Of a stretch of DNA of 51,705 nt, positions 51,009 to 51,705 are shown piece by piece; position 1 is the first letter of the stretch, and each line of letters opens with the position of its first letter. The notes under the pieces were generated by a model. The model searched no databases, was not told where the DNA came from, and saw only the letters and a program-made list of their open reading frames with translations. The position numbers and the translations under genes were made by a program. Source of the stretch: Mucilaginibacter sp. (GTDB taxonomy: Bacteria > Bacteroidota > Bacteroidia > Sphingobacteriales > Sphingobacteriaceae); NCBI GenBank assembly GCA_028287865.1, contig JAQBOU010000038.1:1-51705 (forward strand). Direction: 5' to 3'.

Positions 51009-51498
51009 TGTTTTTTATATTCCTTTTATAATTTACTTTTTTATGTTGATCAGATAAGTTTAAATGATCAACTGTCTCTCAAATCAGGGATCAATCCGAA
51101 ATTTGTTGGGAAAAAGAAATAAGTATAACCTTCGCGGGATTTAAACGCAAACCCAATCCCTTGCAAAACACTTACCAAATCCTGGTCAGCCTACTATTTT
51201 AAGCTTTCATTTTAACATCTTGTTTCAAAAAAGGTGACACAAAAAAATGCGTGACAGTATATATTTTTATTAACCGGATTTACTTCCTGTTTCTGAAACA
51301 ATTGGATAAAGTGGATAGTGTGGATAAATTTCACTATCCGCCACCACCGAATTTATTTTTCAAAGGCTGTTATACTTCCTAAAAATGAATTTATTTTGTT
51401 TAATAAAGTACTATACATAACTTGTCGGCAGGATTTTAACTAAACAGCAACTTTCCGGACTTTACCGACTTTCGGACTTTCCGGACTAACAAAACAAC
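51009..51498. other. Upstream region of the symporter gene
   Basis: About 490 bp without a coding frame. It contains an 8-bp inverted repeat (GGATAGTG at 51313-51320 / CACTATCC at 51332-51339), one DnaA-box-like TGTGGATAA (51319-51327), and the ACTTTCGG-type repeat at its 3' end. No recognised riboswitch. Confidence 0.5.
51450..51487 (+). repeat. ACTTTCGG-type tandem repeat
   Basis: Four degenerate 8-9 nt units (ACTTTCCGG, ACTTTACCG, ACTTTCGG, ACTTTCCGG) plus a partial unit. It ends 11 bp before the symporter start. A similar sequence in reverse orientation is at 46729-46762. Confidence 0.6.
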
Positions 51499-51705
51499 AT
51501 GTCGCCGGCAGTATTACTCTCATTCATCATAGGTTACTTTTTGGTATTGTTGGTCATATCCTGGTTAACCTCAAGGAAATCGCAGGATAATGACACCTTT
51601 TTTGTGGCCAACCGCAACTCCAAATGGTACCTGGTAGCTTTCGGAATGATCGGCACTGCCCTAAGCGGGGTGACATTCATTTCGGTACCCGGAAAGGTCG
51701 GTGCC
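51499..51705 (+). CDS. Sodium:solute symporter (SSS family), 5' part only
   Basis: 69 codons are visible before the window ends: MSPAVLLSFIIGYFLVLLVI begins the first membrane segment, then SWLTSRKSQDNDTFFVANRN, and SKWYLVAFGMIGTALSGVTF opens the second helix with the SGVTFISVPG motif of the sodium/solute symporter family. The start is the ATG at 51499. The substrate (sugar, amino acid, nucleoside or other) cannot be told from the fragment. Confidence 0.8.
   Translation, partial: MSPAVLLSFIIGYFLVLLVISWLTSRKSQDNDTFFVANRNSKWYLVAFGMIGTALSGVTFISVPGKVGA

Noticed and set aside
50120..51327. Two DnaA-box-like nonamers (TTATCCACA and TGTGGATAA)
   Set aside because: Two matches over 1.2 kb without dnaA, further boxes or an AT-rich unwinding element are too few to call an origin.

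Overview
The window looks like chromosomal DNA of a Gram-negative Bacteroidota bacterium, most likely family Sphingobacteriaceae (Mucilaginibacter- or Pedobacter-like). The signs are recurrent TAnnTTTG promoter -7 elements (the Bacteroidota sigma-ABfr type), few Shine-Dalgarno sequences, many exported proteins with short signal peptides ending in Gln, and typical families: DUF4199, BatA-like proteins, GH3-like enzymes, a four-helix-bundle S23 protein and an ECF sigma factor with a membrane partner. The genus is an inference. Nearly everything reads as ordinary chromosome; there is no prophage, transposase, plasmid gene or CRISPR array.

Layout. 1-6030: end of a VOC protein, a 2H phosphoesterase-like protein, DNA polymerase IV (dinB), a periplasmic serine hydrolase, a GNAT enzyme, and a sigma/membrane-protein pair with a conserved unknown gene upstream. 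6266-10478: a GMC oxidoreductase plus ThuA pair (probably sugar oxidation), a DUF2252 protein and a stand-alone ModE-like DNA-binding protein. 10869-20143: a complete efflux operon (TolC, lipoprotein adaptor, two tandem RND pumps). 20254-27107: a DAO-Rieske fusion oxidoreductase with a membrane partner, a PhyH dioxygenase, a second GNAT, a two-domain unknown protein, a Lys-rich protein, a DUF1801 protein, and a dihaem cytochrome c next to a YceI lipocalin. 27455-32642: a GAF-PAS protein with an incomplete kinase core, tRNA-Leu(CAA), HscB, KdsA and KdsD (KDO synthesis for LPS), a BtuF-like metal-binding protein and tRNA-Leu(TAG). 33426-38770: BatA-like protein, a dihydroorotase-like protein lacking its metal ligands, an acidic unknown protein and two DUF4199 proteins. 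38834-48867, all minus strand: VOC protein, RseP (interrupted by a 1-nt frameshift), Dxr, S23-type protein, then an envelope glycan block (GH3-like, membrane protein, two GT2 transferases, a GT39-like protein, GmhB). 48977-51705: a lipoprotein, small proteins and the start of a sodium:solute symporter.

The strongest theme is envelope biogenesis: KDO and heptose precursor enzymes, glycosyltransferases, the RseP envelope protease, isoprenoid synthesis (Dxr) and a multidrug efflux operon. A second theme is redox chemistry (GMC, DAO-Rieske, PhyH, cytochrome c).

I did not find a clearly new multi-gene system. The most useful leads are the broken rseP reading frame, the metal-ligand-less dihydroorotase homologue, the tandem RND pumps, a perfect 12-bp inverted repeat over the start codon of the DAO-Rieske gene, a MITE-like element with 21-bp terminal inverted repeats between hscB and kdsA, a REP-like palindrome upstream of the BtuF-like gene, and a small unlisted secreted-peptide ORF at 50557-50703.
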